Below are positions 21,541 to 34,553 of a DNA stretch of 64,000 nucleotides, piece after piece. Positions within the stretch are counted from its first letter, which is position 1; each line of letters starts with the position of its first letter. The notes beneath the pieces were generated by a model that made no database searches, was not told the DNA's origin, and saw only the letters and a list, made by a program, of their open reading frames with translations. This DNA comes from Laguncularia racemosa. Its lineage: Eukaryota > Streptophyta > Magnoliopsida > Myrtales > Combretaceae. The translations under genes were made by a program, and so were the position numbers. The stretch is from the NCBI GenBank assembly GCA_037954665.1, contig JBBMOL010000247.1:496001-560000 (forward strand). Reading direction: 5' to 3'.

Positions 21541-22432
21541 GCCTTTGTTAAACCATTGACCAAAAGCCTTACACTACGGTCTCAAGAAAAACCTAGTTGA
21601 TTGATAACAATGTATCACTTACAAGATGAATCATAATTTTTGGAATCAAAGCAAAGTGTGAAAACAGCCCGAAAAGAGAATGCGAGGAAGTCCTTTTTGA
21701 CTAAACAATTCAAAAGATGAGATACCTATTCCCTTGGTAGGAAACATTTGAAGCTATGAATATGGAAAAATGCTTAAATGTTTCTATAGAGGCATTACTC
21801 CTTTACCTTTTGAGAGTGAGACCATGGAGTTCTTGAAGCCAAATCAGTTTAAGAACTACGACCTGAATTGGAAATGATCCTTTAAATATGATACAAAGAA
21901 GAGTGATTATTGGGAAGTGAGATAAGTTTGCACTTATCTATAATATTTTAAGCCCTTGAAGTTTCTTTGATTGAAAGCGTAATGATGTTTCACAAAAAAA
22001 AAATGATTATATGTTTCAACAAAATTTTAATGAATTTTCCAATTCTCAAAAAAAAAAAAAAAAGGGAAGGAAGGAAAGGAAAAGAAAAGCTAGAAAAGCT
22101 CAAAATTGATAACTTTCTTGAAAATTTTAAGATCCCTTAAGTTTAAGTATAATAACCGATTCTTATTATGATGCTCTATTAGAGTATTAGTTTATCTAGC
22201 TATCTAGATTCTACTTTGCACTATCAATTTCTTGGGGAAATCAAGTTACCTACTCGTAAGAGTGCCATCCATCTTATTTAGAGATTTTAAATTGCATTTT
22301 CATTAGAGCACTATCCTATCATTCATCGTCCTTTCATATTTTAGTCTTTAGATCTCATACTCATTAAGAGTGCTATCCAATTCATTTGATATTTGAAAAA
22401 TCTAACATTTAAGTTTGAAAAATTTACCATTT
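21541..22432. other. Non-coding flank of E5
   Basis: A short frame just after the duplication (21538-21600) reads IAFVKPLTKS, reminiscent of the end of a Ty1/copia RNase H, but it is too short to call. A tttttggaatcaaagc at about 21638 resembles a decayed tRNA-Met PBS. A 17-base A run lies at about 22050. From 22170 a degenerate ctcattagagtgctatcc-like motif recurs. Confidence 0.4.
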
Positions 22433-22830
22433 AAGTCGATTCTCATCAATAGATGGCAACACTATTAAGTCCATTCTCTTAATAGGTGGCACCCTATTTA
22501 AGTCCATTCTCGTCAATAGATGGCAACCCCATTAAGTCCTTCCTCATCAGTAGATGGTACCCTATTCAAGCCCATTCTCATTAATAGGTGGCAATCCTTA
22601 AATCCATCCTTTTCAATACATGGCAAACCCTTTAATTCCATTCTCGTTAGTAGGTGACAATCTAAATAAGTCCATTCTCTTTAGTAGATGGCATTTTATT
22701 AAGTCCAATCTTGTCAGTAGGTGGCACATCTCTATGTCCAATCTTGTTAGTAATTAACATATCCTTTAGGCTAGTCTCGTTAGCAGTTAGTACATTCCTA
22801 AGTCCATCTTGTCAGTAGTACGCATGTTAC
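22433..22830. repeat. 34-bp minisatellite, about 12 units
   Basis: Units begin at 22433, 22467, 22500, 22534, 22568 and onward. The consensus is aagtccattctcgtcaatag followed by rtggcaaccctatt. The period is 33-34 bp, and divergence rises toward the 3' end. No open frame spans it. It is followed within 100 bp by a polypurine-like stretch, so it may belong to the 3' internal part of an unrecognised retrotransposon. Confidence 0.9.
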
Positions 22831-24404
22831 CTAAAATTGAGTTTAAGGGTAGAAATGAGGTATCTCTTTTGTGTTTGTAGTAAAGTTTTATTTAAACTTC
22901 ACTACAAAAAGGGGCAGCTGTAAATACCATATTTTTCCCTATTTAATTAACTTTCATTTAAATAAGCTTAGTTTGCAAATAAAAATAAAATAAAAAATAG
23001 TAAAAAATGGAAAAGTAAATAAAAATACAAAAACAAGAAAATGGGTAAAAAATAAAAAAAAGAACATATTAATAATAAAATAAAAAATGAAAATGAAAAA
23101 ATGAAAAAAGAGTAAAATATCATTTTTGGGTATGAAATAAAATTAAGAGATGTGGGTAAGGTCACTTGAGTCAAGTCTATGTTTGGCCTTTTTTAATGAA
23201 ATTAGGCCCATGTATAGCTTTAGGATTATGCAAAATTTTCTGTGCAATAAAAATGAGAAAAAGTTTAGCTCAGTTCAAGAGTTTGAGACGTCTAGGTGTA
23301 TATGTGCCCTTCCTTTTTGCTCTAGCATGCTAAGTGATCACATGTGATCATCTCCTTCCTACAAATCGCGACAATGAGAAAATGGGAGAGAGGAAAATGA
23401 GATAATGATTAACCTTGCAAAACTGATTTGATTAAATTGGATTTTTGGCGTAATCATGTCAGGAAACAACCTCAGATTCAATTTTTGTCAATGATTAACA
23501 TCAATATGGATTAAAATACACTAAATCAAAGGAGAAAAAATTAGGGATTTATTTGTTATAATCCCAAATTTGATCCATATCATTGCAAAGCTTATCGAGC
23601 TCTTTTATGAGTGCTTATAAAAAGAATAAGACTCTTGCAATTCAGAGGACACAACGAAGTTGATTGTAAAGCACTTAGGAGCTTCAACAAAGCATTTTTT
23701 CTCTTTAGGTGTAGGAACTCGAACCTTAAACTTCTCTACAAGGTTACTCATCCTACACACAAAATTGAACTGTGAAACTGGTTTCCATAGGATCCTTGTG
23801 ATCACTAATTTCATAAAAACTCAAACTTAGGCTTCGATTATTCATGAAATCCCTAGATCGAGAGATTGAAGTTCGGCCACCACTGTGCCGCAATCTGGGA
23901 AAAAATCACCATCACTAGTGCGACAAGCACCATTAGAAAGTGTGTTTCAACACCTCTTTCATCACGATGTACACACGACCTGCTGGAACGACCTAAACCT
24001 ACAAAACCGACGCGCATTGCAATTCCTATGACCGAAGCCTTAGAAGTTTATGGTATATTGCATAATTTTATTAAGTCCAATTACTTTGTTTATTATTATA
24101 ATGAATAATGGAAAAATATGAAATATATATATAATTAAAGAATAATTGTTATTAACTTTGTGCTTTATTTTTATAGGTTTCATATTTTATATCAGTCTTA
24201 TCGTATTTTGCATGAGTAATAGTTTAAATTTCATGTTAGGTTAGTTTTTAGAAATTTTAATCATATAACATATCTTGTGTTGACATTTTAATCATGCAAT
24301 CTGTTAATTGATTATATTTACAACATACTAATTCTTTGAAATGTTATTTGATCAAGCTTTGTATTTATATTCCATGTAGCATGTAACATGTCTATCTACA
24401 CACA
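22831..24404. other. Non-coding DNA with an A-rich tract
   Basis: 22970-23115 is a low-complexity aaaataaaaaatgg-type tract. A similar tract lies at 27930-28075. Short frames near 23150-23347, 23605-23814 and 23866-24108 have no motif. No gene is supported. Confidence 0.5.
22908..22918 (+). other. Polypurine-tract-like site before a possible LTR start
   Basis: The stretch caaaaaggggcagc is followed at 22919 by tgtaaatacc. This is the layout of a polypurine tract abutting a TG-starting 3' LTR in plant Ty3/gypsy elements. The sequence after it becomes A-rich with aaaataaaaaatg repeats. No second LTR copy was found in the window, so the call stays tentative. Confidence 0.4.
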
Positions 24405-24415
24405 TAAATACATAC

Positions 24416-24451
<36 letters not shown>
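24405..24451. repeat. Compound microsatellite (CATA)n(TA)n
   Basis: A run of cata units (about 24405-24431) passes directly into a run of about ten ta units. Confidence 0.95.
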
Positions 24452-25220
24452 CATATTTGCATTAATTTTACTAGGATTGCATTTTAGGGGTTCTTAAAAA
24501 AATAAGAAAAGAAAAAATTAGGTTGGGAACCATTATGTAAGCTTCATGTGTTTTGGTATAACTATTGCTTGGGGTTGATTATGCTTCCAATTAGTATTTA
24601 GGGTTTTTTTTTAAATAAAAAATACTTTCTCTCTTAGAAAAATGATTTTTAAAAAATAAAAACCTTTAATTTATAATTTTCAAAAATTAGGATGTTTCTA
24701 GTTTTTCTTTTAATTTAGGGGTATAAAAGTTAAGTTCTTCTCTAGAATTTTTCTTAATAAAATTCAAATGATAATAAATATTGTAGGCCTCGAAATGGCA
24801 AACAAGAGGACGGGTAAATTGTTTGTTCAAAATTTTTATGAAATTCCAGTTAAAATAATCTTTTAATTTTATTTTTCCAATAAAGAATATGCAGGATGAG
24901 CAAAAATAAAATGATAGAAAATAATGTGCAATGAAAATAAAGAAGATGATGATATATATAGGTTCTTCCTAATGAGTTAGTCCTCTCTTCTAACTTCACC
25001 ATTGGGGATTCGGTCTATCACATCAGTTATTCTACTAATCCAATAGGAAAGAAGTATTACAAATATCAATAGCTCTTGCTCTATCTTTCTAGCCTACCAC
25101 TCAACTAAATATAGATTACAAGACTTTTGTAACATCGCTTTCTAAGTTAATCTTTACATGAAAAGTAAATAAAATTTGTACAAAAATGAGAAAATATAAA
25201 GTGGGGATTACCCATTATTA
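24452..25220. other. Non-coding DNA
   Basis: No gene was recognised; AT-rich sequence with short A runs. Confidence 0.5.
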
Positions 25221-25412
25221 TATATGTATAAATATATGATAAGGATTCATGGACTCATGGATAGTGAGGAGCACCCACCGTCGTATATGTATATATGTAT
25301 GATAAGGACTTATGGTCTTGTGGCCAGTGTGAAGCACTCTCTATCGTATATGTATTTGTATATGATATGGACTCATGGACTCATGGATAATGAGGAGAAC
25401 CCATTGTCATGT
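25221..25412. repeat. 63-bp minisatellite, three units
   Basis: Units start at 25221, 25284 and 25347, with a partial fourth at about 25410. Each opens with tatatgtat and contains gataaggactcatgg and gaggagcaccca-like blocks. The period of 63 is a multiple of three, so a frame stays open through all units (25224-25475) and encodes a 21-residue repeat, most likely without function. Confidence 0.9.
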
Positions 25413-26594
25413 GTATATATATATATATATTATTGTGTGTGTATGGAACTTGTGTTGTTGAGAATTGTGTGTTAGAATAACTAATATGAAAGTTAATAAA
25501 CTATTGCTTGAATATCTTGTTGTATTATGTTTGTGTTTGTATTCTAGCATGGCATGCATGTATGATTGTTAGTATACATTATACTAGGCTTTAGCTCACC
25601 ACTCCTTAGAGCCCTTTTTTAGTTGTAGGCTCCTCAAGTGAAATTGTGGGTTATAATAAGACACTAGTAAACACAAATCAAGACTTAAATGATGATGATG
25701 TAGAATATATGTATCATGAAGACTAATAAGAAGACTAGAAGGAGGACTAGTATTAGAATATGATGTTTAGAATATTTGTTTAGTGGTGTTACATATCAGA
25801 ATTTGATTGTATTCAAGTTTTTAATATGCTTCCACTATGATCAATTGTAGGAGATTAGCAACAGTTAACTGTTATAGACAAATTGTTATTTGCAGTTTCT
25901 ATAATATGGAGAAACCAAGTGGAATGTATTAAATCACTTATTCATATATGTGGAGAATTCTTAATTGACTAACATGGTTATTTGAGTACCGATTATGGAG
26001 TTTAGCAGATTTTGAGCCTTTATGTGTCTTCACCTAGTGAGGATGTATGGTGGGTTGTACTCGCTCTAGGTTCCAAGATGTTCCAATTGGTGCACAACAT
26101 TGCAATGTCATCCCCTAAATTAATGAAGTAAGGAAAGAATTTCTAGATTATTATTGAGGTTATTCACAGCTGTCGTCGCGTTCACTTCCTAAAGATCAAC
26201 CAAGCAATTTGCCTTCTTCTCTGCATTTTTATTTTTAAGTTTATTTGTTTTCTTTAATTCAATTTATTTATTTATATTTTTCATCTTCAAAGTCATACAT
26301 TTCTAGGAAAATAATAAAGTTTGAAGTATTATCATTTCTTATGATTATTTTTTAATTACAAGTTGTAATTTACATTTAACCGACTCTCTTTTAAATAATA
26401 CTACATTATACACATGTTATCCATGTGAATGACTAGGTATATGATTAATTTTCTTTGCTAAGTTCATTTTTTTTTCTTTAATGTCTTAATCATATAGTTA
26501 CTAAATAATTTTATATTAAATAAAAGCAAATTATAACTAAACAATATACATTTGCTATACTTACATATCGATTACATGCGGATTCACATATAAC
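25413..26594. other. Non-coding DNA, possible LTR remnant
   Basis: A gctttagctcaccactcctt block (about 25590) and a downstream ..atatgcttccactatg block (about 25826) have counterparts in the E6 LTR (32562 and about 32765), suggesting an old Del/Tekay-like LTR. No edges can be placed. Confidence 0.35.

Positions 26595-26648
<54 letters not shown>
26595..26648. repeat. Compound microsatellite (TA)n(GA)n
   Basis: About ten ta units are followed directly by about seventeen ga units. Confidence 0.95.
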
Positions 26649-26649
<1 letters not shown>

Positions 26650-29600
26650 ATATATAAAAATGACAAGTATATAGCATGTATAACATGAAGTACAAAAATC
26701 GAATATTTACTTTCATTTGTACCTTTTTTTTCATTGATTACCATTCGAGGCAACGTTTTAAATGAAGCTTCTAAATGTCATTTTCAGCATTTGATTTCTA
26801 CTATCAAAAAATGATAAAATTCAAGTATTAAATATGACAATTGATTTTTTTTTATTTAGATAAATGTCATATTTAGTACTTTAACTTTATCCAACTTTAT
26901 AATTAATTAATTGAATTTTAAAAATATTAATTTATTATCTATAAATTTTTCAATATCACTTATAGTACTTAGATGAGGATGTTAATTATAAAAATGAGTT
27001 AAGTTCTAGTAGTTGATTGTAGAAAAAGGTAAAGTTCTAGTAGTTAATTGCAAAAATAGGTAAAATTTAGGTAGCAAATTGATAATCTAATACTTCAAGT
27101 AGTTTTTGCAAAAATGGATAAAATTGAAGTATCAAATATAACATTTATCATTTTTTTACTTGAACTTTTAAATAAAGAATTCAAATTCCATGTAATATTT
27201 ATACATAGCTTTCAAGTATCTTTTCCCATATTTAACTTACAATAATATAAAGGGCAAAATATGAAGAATTATGGCTTCCATTTGTACTTTTTCAACTAGT
27301 TTAAAAATTTCGAGTAACATCTACGAAAAATTCATGTATATTATTTCTTGCATTCAATCTTCACCAACAATAAAATATTCGAATATTCCTTTTTTTTTAT
27401 TACTTATAAATTTTTACTAATTTACAATGTCCAAATAAAATTAATATAAAAATTTCAAATATCATTTTCTGCATTTATTTCTCTTTTTGGTTTAAAATCC
27501 CTTTCCCTATTCTTCTGCATTTAATTTCCATAAGTGGAAAATTTGAATACTCACTTTTTATTTGTACTTTCTAGACCAATTTACAATATTTAAGTAAAAT
27601 TTAATAAAAATTTTGAACATTATATTCTCACATTAAATTTTAATTAACATTCTATGCAAATTTTAAATATTTATTTATTAGTTAGAACTTTTTTCAACTA
27701 ATTTATGATTTCTAAATAAAGTTTATTTGATTATTTGAATATTACATTTTCACATTTAATTTCCATTAACATTATGTGCAATATCCAAATATGTATATAT
27801 TAATTAGTACTTTTTCAATAGATTTGCTAATTCGAAATTGAATTTATATAAAAATAGATAGACACCTCATTTTTGCTTTATGAATATTTTATCAATTTTA
27901 GATTAGAAAAGCCCCAATTTTAGGAGGACCCAAAAACACAAAAAAAATTGAAAAAATGGAAAAATTACAAAAGGAAAAATAAGAAAATACAAAAAAAAAT
28001 GGAAATAGAAAAAAGAATAAAAATAAAAAAATGAAAGCACAAGAAAACTAAAAATAGAAAATATTACAAAAATAGTCATATGGTGGTCTATTTGACACAT
28101 TCTGGGATAGGAATAATTTTTCAAGTTCTTAAGACAATGTTTTATATCAAAATATGCATATGTGATTTAACAAAATTAGAGTTTTTAGCAAAAAATACGA
28201 TTTTATTGACAATTAATCTCTTCAAACCAAGTTTAGCCTAGTCATTTGTAAAGACATAAAAAAAATCGGCAATTTAAGTTAATCATGGCATCCTTAATAG
28301 GATTTAAAATTGCTCATTTTATAAGAAAATGAAATTTCATGTTAAACAAAGGATTGGATAAGATTGAGAGCATAATTCTATCATATGGGCATAAGTCCAT
28401 TTGTCAGAACTCAAGTGGCTTAAACTAAATATTAAGGCTCAAAGTTATTTATAAATCAGCCAAACAAAGACCTTAAAAAAATAATAAATGCAAAAATGAA
28501 TGGGAGTTGGGCATAGTTTAGTTTGTTAGAGGATTGGCTTGAATGCTTAGGACATTAGTGGTCACGAGTCCAATTTGGTAGTGCATTAGGTGCTTTTTTT
28601 TTTTTTTCTTCGAAAGTAAATCCCCCTACCATGTTTCACTTGTTAGTTAGCAAAGACCAGTTACTATTGATCATCTTTCTAACTCCATTATGTAATGTAA
28701 AAAAAAAAAAAAAAAAGTTGATGTGATTATTTTGACTTAAGTTCTCTCTTTTTTTACCCATTGTTTTCTTATATAAAAAGTGTATTTAAAAAAGGCTTAG
28801 AGTAGAAGCTAAATGTGATCAAATCTACACAATTTATTAATTGAAATAACTCAGAAATCAAGCTGAAAGTTGGCTAAAAGTATAAAAATGTGCTAAAAGA
28901 CTTGAACTTTTAGACTTAATGTAGGGCAAATCTTGCTTTCAAAACACAAACAAATCACACATTTAGAGTAAGGATGACTTTGATAGCATGAATGTACCTC
29001 TAATTGCAATTAATTTTTACAAAAGAAAAAATCATGCTAATTACTAACTTAAAGATTGCTTAAACTAAAAATACCCATTGTTGATCAAGTTTCAATTTTT
29101 ATTGAGTCTAAGATTTCCTTGCATGAAGTTCAAACGATAGCATTGTAAGTAGGAGCTTTTGGAATTGATTTGCATAAGCTTTAACAAGTTCTAAAATCAC
29201 TCCAAATCCTCTCTTTCTCTCTCTACCCATGATACAATACCTACACCCTCTCTCTTCAAAATTTATTTAAACAATTGAAAATCAAAGCAAACTAAGCATA
29301 TAGGCATGTTCCCCATCATCAATAGAGCAAAGCCCAGCCATTAATTGCATCCAATAATTCTTAATTTACTCTAATTTTAACAAAAAAGCTAGTTAGAGTT
29401 TATGTTCTTCTTCTAATCATTCGAGATAAAATCAAGCAACCTATACAACTCCACTCATGAAATTGATTGAGGGGTTTTGTTACCTATGACATCAAGAGTC
29501 TTCCCAACTAACTATTTCCAAGTTATTGTCACAATCTACCTTGCCAATACAGGTTAGTTTTTGTTTTTCTTTTCTTTTGTTTTGTATATCTTGTTATTTC

Positions 29601-30487
29601 TATAAATAATAAATTTTTTATAGGAATATTTAGTTAGTTTTCTCCATAGAGAGAAATGTTAATTTCTTTTGATGATTTATGCCCCTTGCATGACATATGA
29701 TACTATCTCATAAAAAAAATCAAATAAAAATAGATAATTTTTTTGTTAAAAATTGTAAATAAATAAAATGTGTGGATTTCATTAATAAATGCCCTTTTAT
29801 ATTTCAAAGCATGATGTAGTGCTATTTTCTAATAATATTGACAATTAGATGGCTTTTAGATGTTGATAATTGCAATTTAACACCCTTTAACACAAGAAAA
29901 ACCCATAAAAACAGAAAAATCCTACAATACTAAAAAATTCATGTTCATGTTTTATTTTGCTCTTTTAATCATATTTTGCAGACTAACACATTTGCTTCTG
30001 AAGTTATAGGCTTTTCAATTAACTTAGTATATCACTTTGCTACTAATAGTATTTTTATATTCTATTGGTTTCTTCCTTTTCTAAATATTTTTAAGTGTTT
30101 TAAATAATAATTTTCAAAACTAAAAAGTGCTTTACCACCTAGAAAATGTCCTTTTTTATGAATTTAAAATATTGGCTTTCTTCTAAAATTTTGGTCCTTT
30201 TCTAGATCTTTCCAAAAAGGGATAAAAAATTAAGGTTTTTTTAGAGATTTTTCATAAAAAAATAAATTGGTTAACTTAAAGTAGATTTAAAAAAAAAAAT
30301 AAAAGTAAGTCAACAAGCTAAAGTTTTCTAAGAAGGAAACTATGGCAGTTTGATTCAAACTAATGGATACAAAGATACATTTAAGGCAACCATAAAAAAA
30401 TAAAAATTATTTTTTCTAAACACCTTAATAACTAAAAGTTACTAGTTGTTATTATAATACTAGAATTTTTAAAAATTTATTTATAGA
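26649..30487. other. Gene-free AT-rich DNA
   Basis: I see nothing but AT-rich sequence with loosely recurring phrases (for example ...aaatttcaaatat.. near 27470-27780 and aaaattctagtag near 27000-27050). An A-rich tract (27930-28075), a t run near 28598 and an a run near 28700 also occur. No recognisable coding region or element ends were found. Confidence 0.55.
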
Positions 30488-30565
30488 TGTTATAACATAA
30501 GCCAAGGCTAACGATGGAAATTTGTATGTAAAATGAGGGGCAAATGGACCATTTCATGTGAAGAG

Positions 30566-30574
30566 TATAAATAC
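30566..30574 (+). promoter_or_regulatory. TATA box of the E6 LTR
   Basis: The sequence gtataaatacccc is placed about 80 bp into the LTR, a plausible pol II promoter for the element transcript. Confidence 0.55.
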
Positions 30575-30790
30575 CCCAAATTAACCTAAAGAGCCTCCTT
30601 TGCCATTTTGTGTAGTGAAACAACAAACAAAAGGAAAAACGCTCACAAAATAACCCTAAGCCAACTAAGAGGAATTCGTCAATGTTCGATCCGATCACAC
30701 GAGGTAAGGATTTATATGATTTACAAAATAGTCATGAATATAGAATTAAGGTTAAAATGAGTTATTGCAACATGATTTCACCATAATTGG

Positions 30791-31820
30791 ATTGAAGAGG
30801 GAATGTGAAGAACAAGAAAATTCATGGATCAAGGACTCAATTCACGTAAATTCTAACATAAGTAATCTAACCTATGTAAATTGATTAAAAAATACATGTT
30901 TTAGGAATGAATTAAACCTTTGAACAAAAAGAAATGAAATTAGGATGAATTGGTATAGAGGAATTAGGGTTCGTAAGACTTTACTAAGAGATACGCAGCC
31001 TCCTAGCACGACCGTGTTAAACTCAGATGTACCAAGAGATACATCAACACAGTCATGTCACTCCCATGTCAAATGCAAAACCTTTTTGAGATATATATAA
31101 CCTCCTAACACGATTGTGTCATGATTATGTTGAACCCAGATTTTTACATAAAAATACATGACCTCCCAACATGACTATGTCTCACCCGTGCTAAACCTAG
31201 ACCTTATAGAAAGGTACACGACCTTTGACACGGTCATATATTATCCCATGTTGAGCTACATGGCCTCCAACATGGCTGTGTTGAGTGAAATAGGGTCGTG
31301 TTAATTGAAGAGGGAATTTGAAGAACAAGGAAATTCATGGATCAAGGACTTAATTCGCATAAATTCTAACATAAGTAATCCAGGCTATGTAAATTGATTA
31401 GAAAATACATGTTTTAGGAATGAATTAGACCTTTGAACAAAAAGAAATGAGATTAGGATGAATTAGTATAGAAGAATTAAGGTTTGTAAGACTTTACTAA
31501 GAGATACATGGCCTCCTCGCAAGGTCGTGTTTTGATCATGTTAAACCTAGATGTACCGAGAGATACATAACCTCCCAACATGGTCATGTCACTCCTGTGT
31601 CGAATGCAAAGCCTTCTAGAGAGATACACGACCTCCTAACACGATCGTGTTATTATCATGTTGAACCTAGATTTTTAAATAAAAATACATGACCTCCTAA
31701 CCTGACCATATCTCACTAGTGCTAAACCCAAACCTTATAGAAAGGTACACGATCTTTGACACGGTTGTGTATTATCCTGTGTTGAGCTACACGGCTCTAA
31801 CATGGCCGTGTTGAGTGAAG
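30791..31820 (+). repeat. 513-bp tandem duplication inside the E6 LTR
   Basis: Both units open with attgaagagggaatktgaag and run through the same order of blocks to ..tgttgagtga. They differ by many transitions, so the duplication is old relative to the insertion or has decayed quickly. Each unit contains several agatacacgacctcctaaca / cacgatcgtgt blocks. Confidence 0.92.
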
Positions 31821-32962
31821 CATAACTTGATTGTATATCCATTAAACTTCTAATTAAAGTAATTACTGTACTACCTAGATAATTAGTAAGGCCTTAGATA
31901 ACCTAATACATTAAGAGAAATTAAGGGATTATACTATTCATAGATTAGTACTAAGAAGGATGTATTGATGTACAGATTTCAGCTTAGCTTAAGTTCAGGA
32001 CCAAATATGCTTAAGGCTAAGATTCAAGGTACGTGTTTCTTGTGTTTGCTTAAGTTAGAATATATTGTTGAAATGGATTAAGTACAAGAATAATTAAGTG
32101 CTTAAGTATATGTTGTTTATGCTTGGCTAGGCTTAGGGGCCTATAGTGGTAGATCCTTAGGGAGTACCCCAATGATCTTTATGTTACATTGTCCCTAGTG
32201 GAGTCATGCTTGGAAATGATTTGAGTTGATTTAAGGTTTAAGTGTTTAAGTGTTCAGGGCCTGTAGTAGCAATTTTCATCACAAAGTTTAAGTGGACTAA
32301 GTGTTCATAAGTGTGGAGCTTATAGTGGTCACCAAGTTTATGGTTTAAGGGATCATGACTATGGGACCTGTAGTGGCAGTTCCCATCACCAATTCTTGTT
32401 CCAATTGTTAAGTGTGTTAAGGGGGTCATGAGTATCCTATTGTTGCTTGTGGACTTAAATTGTATCATGAAATGGTTCCCTATGTATGAGTATTGCATAA
32501 TGCATGTGATACATGTTCATGTTTGTTCATGTGTGTGTGCTTATGTTATACATACTGGCATTAGCTCACCCTTTAGGGAATATTTTTTTTAGATGTATGT
32601 ACTGATGGTGTTGATAATCTAGAAGGAAATGTGGGAGTGAATGAACTAAAAAGGGAGGAAGAAGACAATTACCACTACTATTATGGCAAGTAGAACTTGG
32701 GAGGATTTTATTATTTGATTGTAATGAATAGAAGTTTCTAGAGAATATTTAACTTGTGTTTTTATACTTCCACTGCATTAGATATTGATTTTAGATTCAT
32801 CAAATTGGTTTTGAATTTTATAGGATGGATTGAATGTGTTTATACATGAATTATAAGATGAAGAGGTATCAAGGTAGATTAGAGCCTTAACATGTTCTTA
32901 TGTGATAAGAACACGTGCTGAGTAGTAACATAGCTTAAGGTTCTAAGGCATTACAGCTTAGA

Positions 32963-32975
32963 TGTTATCAGAGCC
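32963..32975 (+). other. Primer binding site, initiator tRNA-Met (E6)
   Basis: tgttatcagagcc follows the LTR end; one mismatch to TGGTATCAGAGCC. Confidence 0.75.
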
Positions 32976-33392
32976 TAAGTTTATGATCTTTAGGGACTTA
33001 GGTTTGGATCTATAGAGGATAGGTTGATGATCATTAGGACTTAAGTTTTAATCTATAGAGCATAGGTAGATGATCTTAAAGAACTTAAGCTTGTTCATCC
33101 TTAGAAAATTAAGTATTGATCATTGGACATAAGTTCCAAATAGTAGAGCATAGCATATGATCTTTAGAAAAATTAAGTATTTGATCTATAAGAAGTGAGA
33201 CATGAAGAGAGTGGGAAAATATAAGACATTATTTATTCAATAATTTTTTTTATTATATTGCTACTTTATTTTCATTTATCCTAACTGCTAAGTTATGTAT
33301 ATGAGTATACCTTGTGTGTATATTTACACACTATGACACTAACCTTAACTGATATTAACTAAAGTAGATCTAATTGTCTCTTCTTAAAAAGA
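32976..33392 (+). other. E6 leader
   Basis: A non-coding stretch before gag. It contains a repeated phrase: ..cttaggtttggatctatagagg and tttaatctatagagcatagg-like copies at about 33000, 33045 and 33150. Confidence 0.6.
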
Positions 33393-34553
33393 ATGCCTCC
33401 AAGAAAAATCACCGGATCAAGAGTTGGAAGGGGTGCTAGACGTGGCAACCCTAATGAAGAGGAAATCTATAATCAATAGCCACAAGGTAAAAAGGGGTTA
33501 GATGGCTGAAGAGACAATTCAACTACTTCATATTGTGAATAACCTAGTACTACTAGCACAACAACACCAAGCCTCAATGTCCTACAGCATAGGAATGTCA
33601 ATGGACCCATCAACTTTGATAGGTTCATCAAAGTAGCCAAAGAATTCAGCCTAAGAGTGGATGACTCAGTTGAAGCTAAAGATTAGGTATAAGAAATGGA
33701 GAAGACCTTTGCTGTCTTTCAGATACCAGAAGATAGGAAAGTCAATTATGTTACATTCATGCTACAGGGAACTATAGCAAAATGGTGGGCTTCGATTCCC
33801 AGAATTGCAAGGTAATGTATGAATTGGACTATGTTTAAAGAGTTGTTTTATCAAAGCTACTTCCCCAACAGCTTTAGAGATAGGATGGAAAACGAATACT
33901 ACAACTGTGAATAAGGGGATCGGACATTGAAAGAATATGCGGTAGAGTTGAACCACCTCATCCAATTCCTTCTTGAGAATGTGCATAACAATGATAGGTC
34001 CAAAGCTAGGAGATTTCTAAGAGGATTAGATTTGGACCTATAAGTTGCAGCTGGGGACTTTCAACTAAATACCTATGCTGAGATGGTTGATAAGGCCAAA
34101 TAGTTTAATTAGACTAAAAATAGTATTGAAAAATAGAGGAGTTACGGAGCAGCAATAGCTTTGGGAAAAAGACCTACCTCAATGTGAATGGGGCAAAACA
34201 AGGGTAAAAGGCACCATATGCAGTACGGTAAAACACAGAGTGCTGCAACTCCTCCTTTACAAATTAGAAAAGTGCCTTTGACACTTCCGACAACAAGTCT
34301 ACTTGTTAAATGTACTAGATGCTATAAGCCTCACGAGCTAAGAGAGTGCATATGGCAAGATGGGGCATGCTTCTTTTGTAGAAGGATAGGACATATTAGT
34401 AGACATTACACCAAGAGGTTAGTTCCCCTAAGTTTTTGTCATGTATATAAGTAGAGGGGATATAAAGTAGTTAATTATCCTTAGGTACAAGTAAGAAATC
34501 AAGCAGGCCCAACTCAATAGGCAACCAAGCCTCCAATAAGAGGATAGGGGGGT
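33393..34553 (+). pseudogene. E6 gag
   Basis: ATG at 33393 (MPPRKITGSRVGRGARRG). The gag core follows with VNYVTFMLQGTIAKWW, FKELFYQSYFPNSFRDR and LKEYAVELNHLI blocks. Two zinc-knuckle-like motifs lie near the C-terminus: CTRCYKPHELREC, and CFFCRRIGHISRHY at 34368-34409. In the second the last Cys is Tyr, a single G-to-A change. The frame has many stops (tag/taa) at positions expected for Gln or Trp and at least one frameshift. It is cut at 34553 by E7, and protease coding resumes at 41495. Confidence 0.85.

Larger units (their letters stand above)
30488..32955 (+). repeat. 5' LTR of E6
   Basis: It starts tgttataacataagcc and ends ..ggcattaca, followed within 7 bp by a PBS. A TATA box, tataaatac, is at 30566-30574. 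The LTR contains a 513-bp direct duplication (30791-31303 and 31304-31820) and many cacg/cgtg blocks. The start is chosen from the TG dinucleotide and the typical distance to the TATA box. There is no partner LTR in the window to confirm it. Confidence 0.7.

Noticed and set aside
21538..21600. Ty1/copia RNase H end beside E5
   Set aside because: Only about ten suggestive residues and no supporting domain on the other side of E5.
22433..22830. Regular 34-bp array as a CRISPR-like array
   Set aside because: The whole unit repeats with gradual divergence and no unique spacers; this is a plant minisatellite.
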